Below are positions 4,183 to 5,037 of a stretch of DNA of 5,037 nucleotides, one piece after another. The notes beneath the pieces are model-generated. The model was not told the origin of the DNA. It saw nothing but the letters and a program-made list of their open reading frames with translations, and did no database searches. The translations under genes and the position numbers were made by a program. The DNA comes from an uncultured Eubacteriales bacterium. Lineage in GTDB: Bacteria; Bacillota; Clostridia; Oscillospirales; Oscillospiraceae. The stretch lies in NCBI GenBank assembly GCA_949744025.1, contig CATJWA010000135.1, forward strand, positions 1 through 5,037, written 5' to 3'. How positions within the stretch are numbered: the first letter of the stretch is position 1; the number at the start of each line of letters is the position of its first letter.

Positions 4183-5037
4183 TCAACCGAGGGCGTCGCT
4201 CAGGCGCGCAAAGTCCGCTATGCTCAGCGCCTCGCCGCGGACATTAGCGCCCAGACCGCAGCGGTCCAGTGCCGCGGCTATTTCCGCCTTGTCAAAGCGC
4301 CCGCCGAGACCGTTTGACAGCGCGTTGACCAGCGTTTTGCGCCTCTGGCCGAAGGACGCGCGCACTATGCCGAACATCAGCCTTTCGTCGCGCACCGCGC
4401 AGGGAGGCGAGGACCGCCGCTCAAGACGCAGCACCGTGCTGGTGACCTTCGGCGCGGGAATGAAGCAGCCGGGGGAGACGTCGAACAGCTCGCGCGCGCG
4501 GCAGCGCCACTGCATGAGCACCGTGAACGCGCCGTAGTCGGCGGTGTTCTCCCGCGCACAGATTCGCCGGGCAACCTCGCGCTGAATCATCACCGTTACG
4601 CTCTCAAAGCAGCGCAGCTCCGTCAGCGCCGTGAGCACGGGCGTGGTGATGTTGTACGGCAGGTTCGCGCACACGCAAAGGCGCTTGCAGCCGGCAAGCT
4701 CCCGCCGTGCCAGGGCCTCAAGGTCCAGCCTGAGCACGTCGCCGAAGGTGACGCTCACATTTTCGCAGCCGGCGAGGGTTTCCGCCAGTACGGGGGCGAG
4801 CGCCTTGTCCAGCTCCACGGCCGCGACCCTGCCCGCGCGCGTGGACAGCTCACGGGTAAGACAGCCGATGCCCGGGCCGATTTCCAGAACTCCGGTGTCC
4901 GCGTTCAGCCCCGCCTCGTCCGCTATGCGCCGCGGCACCCAGTCAGCGCACAGAAAATTCTGTCCCAGCGACTTTGAAAAGCGAAAGCCGTGCCGTGACA
5001 GCAGGGCTTTTATTTCATTAATATCCGTAAGGTTCAC
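4183..5037 (-). CDS. rsmA: 16S rRNA (adenine-N6,N6)-dimethyltransferase KsgA/RsmA
   Basis: This 284-residue protein uses S-adenosylmethionine to dimethylate the two adjacent adenosines of the 3'-terminal helix of 16S rRNA (A1518 and A1519, E. coli numbering) late in small-subunit assembly. Visible marks are HGFRFSKSLGQNFL (16-29), the SAM-binding LEIGPGIG (51-58), the acidic Glu75 in AAVELD, the catalytic NLPYNI (125-130), the FIPAPKVTSTV segment (192-202) and RRKTLVNAL (232-240) in the C-terminal domain. Length is normal for the family. The GTG start is the last codon of the window. MNLTD-INEIK is a usual Clostridia-like beginning, so I take the gene as complete, but its ribosome site and promoter are outside and a longer form cannot be excluded. 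No intrinsic terminator follows the stop codon, so read-through towards the DUF3795-like gene is possible. It is more GC-rich than the regulator gene. Confidence 0.96.
   Translation of the reverse strand: MNLTDINEIKALLSRHGFRFSKSLGQNFLCADWVPRRIADEAGLNADTGVLEIGPGIGCLTRELSTRAGRVAAVELDKALAPVLAETLAGCENVSVTFGDVLRLDLEALARRELAGCKRLCVCANLPYNITTPVLTALTELRCFESVTVMIQREVARRICARENTADYGAFTVLMQWRCRARELFDVSPGCFIPAPKVTSTVLRLERRSSPPCAVRDERLMFGIVRASFGQRRKTLVNALSNGLGGRFDKAEIAAALDRCGLGANVRGEALSIADFARLSDALG

Overview
The window looks like a piece of a moderately GC-rich Clostridia-type (Firmicutes, possibly Oscillospiraceae or Ruminococcaceae) chromosome. The signs are strong Shine-Dalgarno sites of the AAGGAGGT type, AT-rich intergenic regions with sigma-A-like promoters, GC-rich coding regions, and a KsgA/RsmA whose N-terminus (HGFRFSKSLGQNFL) has the form I associate with Clostridia. 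This placement is inference from sequence style, since no rRNA or other marker is present.

Layout from left to right. Positions 1-201 are a regulatory region. A near-consensus promoter faces left out of the window, and a second promoter with a perfect TATAAT faces right into a small regulator gene (202-618, XRE-type helix-turn-helix plus a C-terminal cysteine-rich zinc ribbon). A GC-rich bidirectional terminator (674-700) separates this gene from a convergent PLP enzyme of the MalY/PatB C-S lyase/aminotransferase family (735-1913, minus). Positions 1914-2132 hold divergent promoters for that enzyme and for a 539-residue beta-CASP metallo-beta-lactamase-fold protein, probably a ribonuclease (2133-3752, plus). 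A second bidirectional terminator (3761-3801) separates it from a convergent 86-residue, 12-cysteine DUF3795-like protein (3800-4060, minus). Upstream of that gene, on the same strand, lies the 16S rRNA dimethyladenosine transferase gene ksgA/rsmA (4183-5037, minus), whose GTG start coincides with the right edge.

The genes do not form one obvious pathway. Two act on RNA (the beta-CASP protein and KsgA) and one is metabolic (C-S lyase type). The regulator and the DUF3795-like protein have no assignable target. I see no CRISPR array, tRNA, rRNA, insertion sequence, prophage or clear defence system. The most notable items are regulatory: a perfect 14-bp palindrome centred on the -10 box of the regulator's own promoter, a dyad in the promoter of the cysteine-rich gene, and an anti-Shine-Dalgarno sequence upstream of that gene that only a read-through transcript would carry. 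I found no convincing undescribed multi-gene system.
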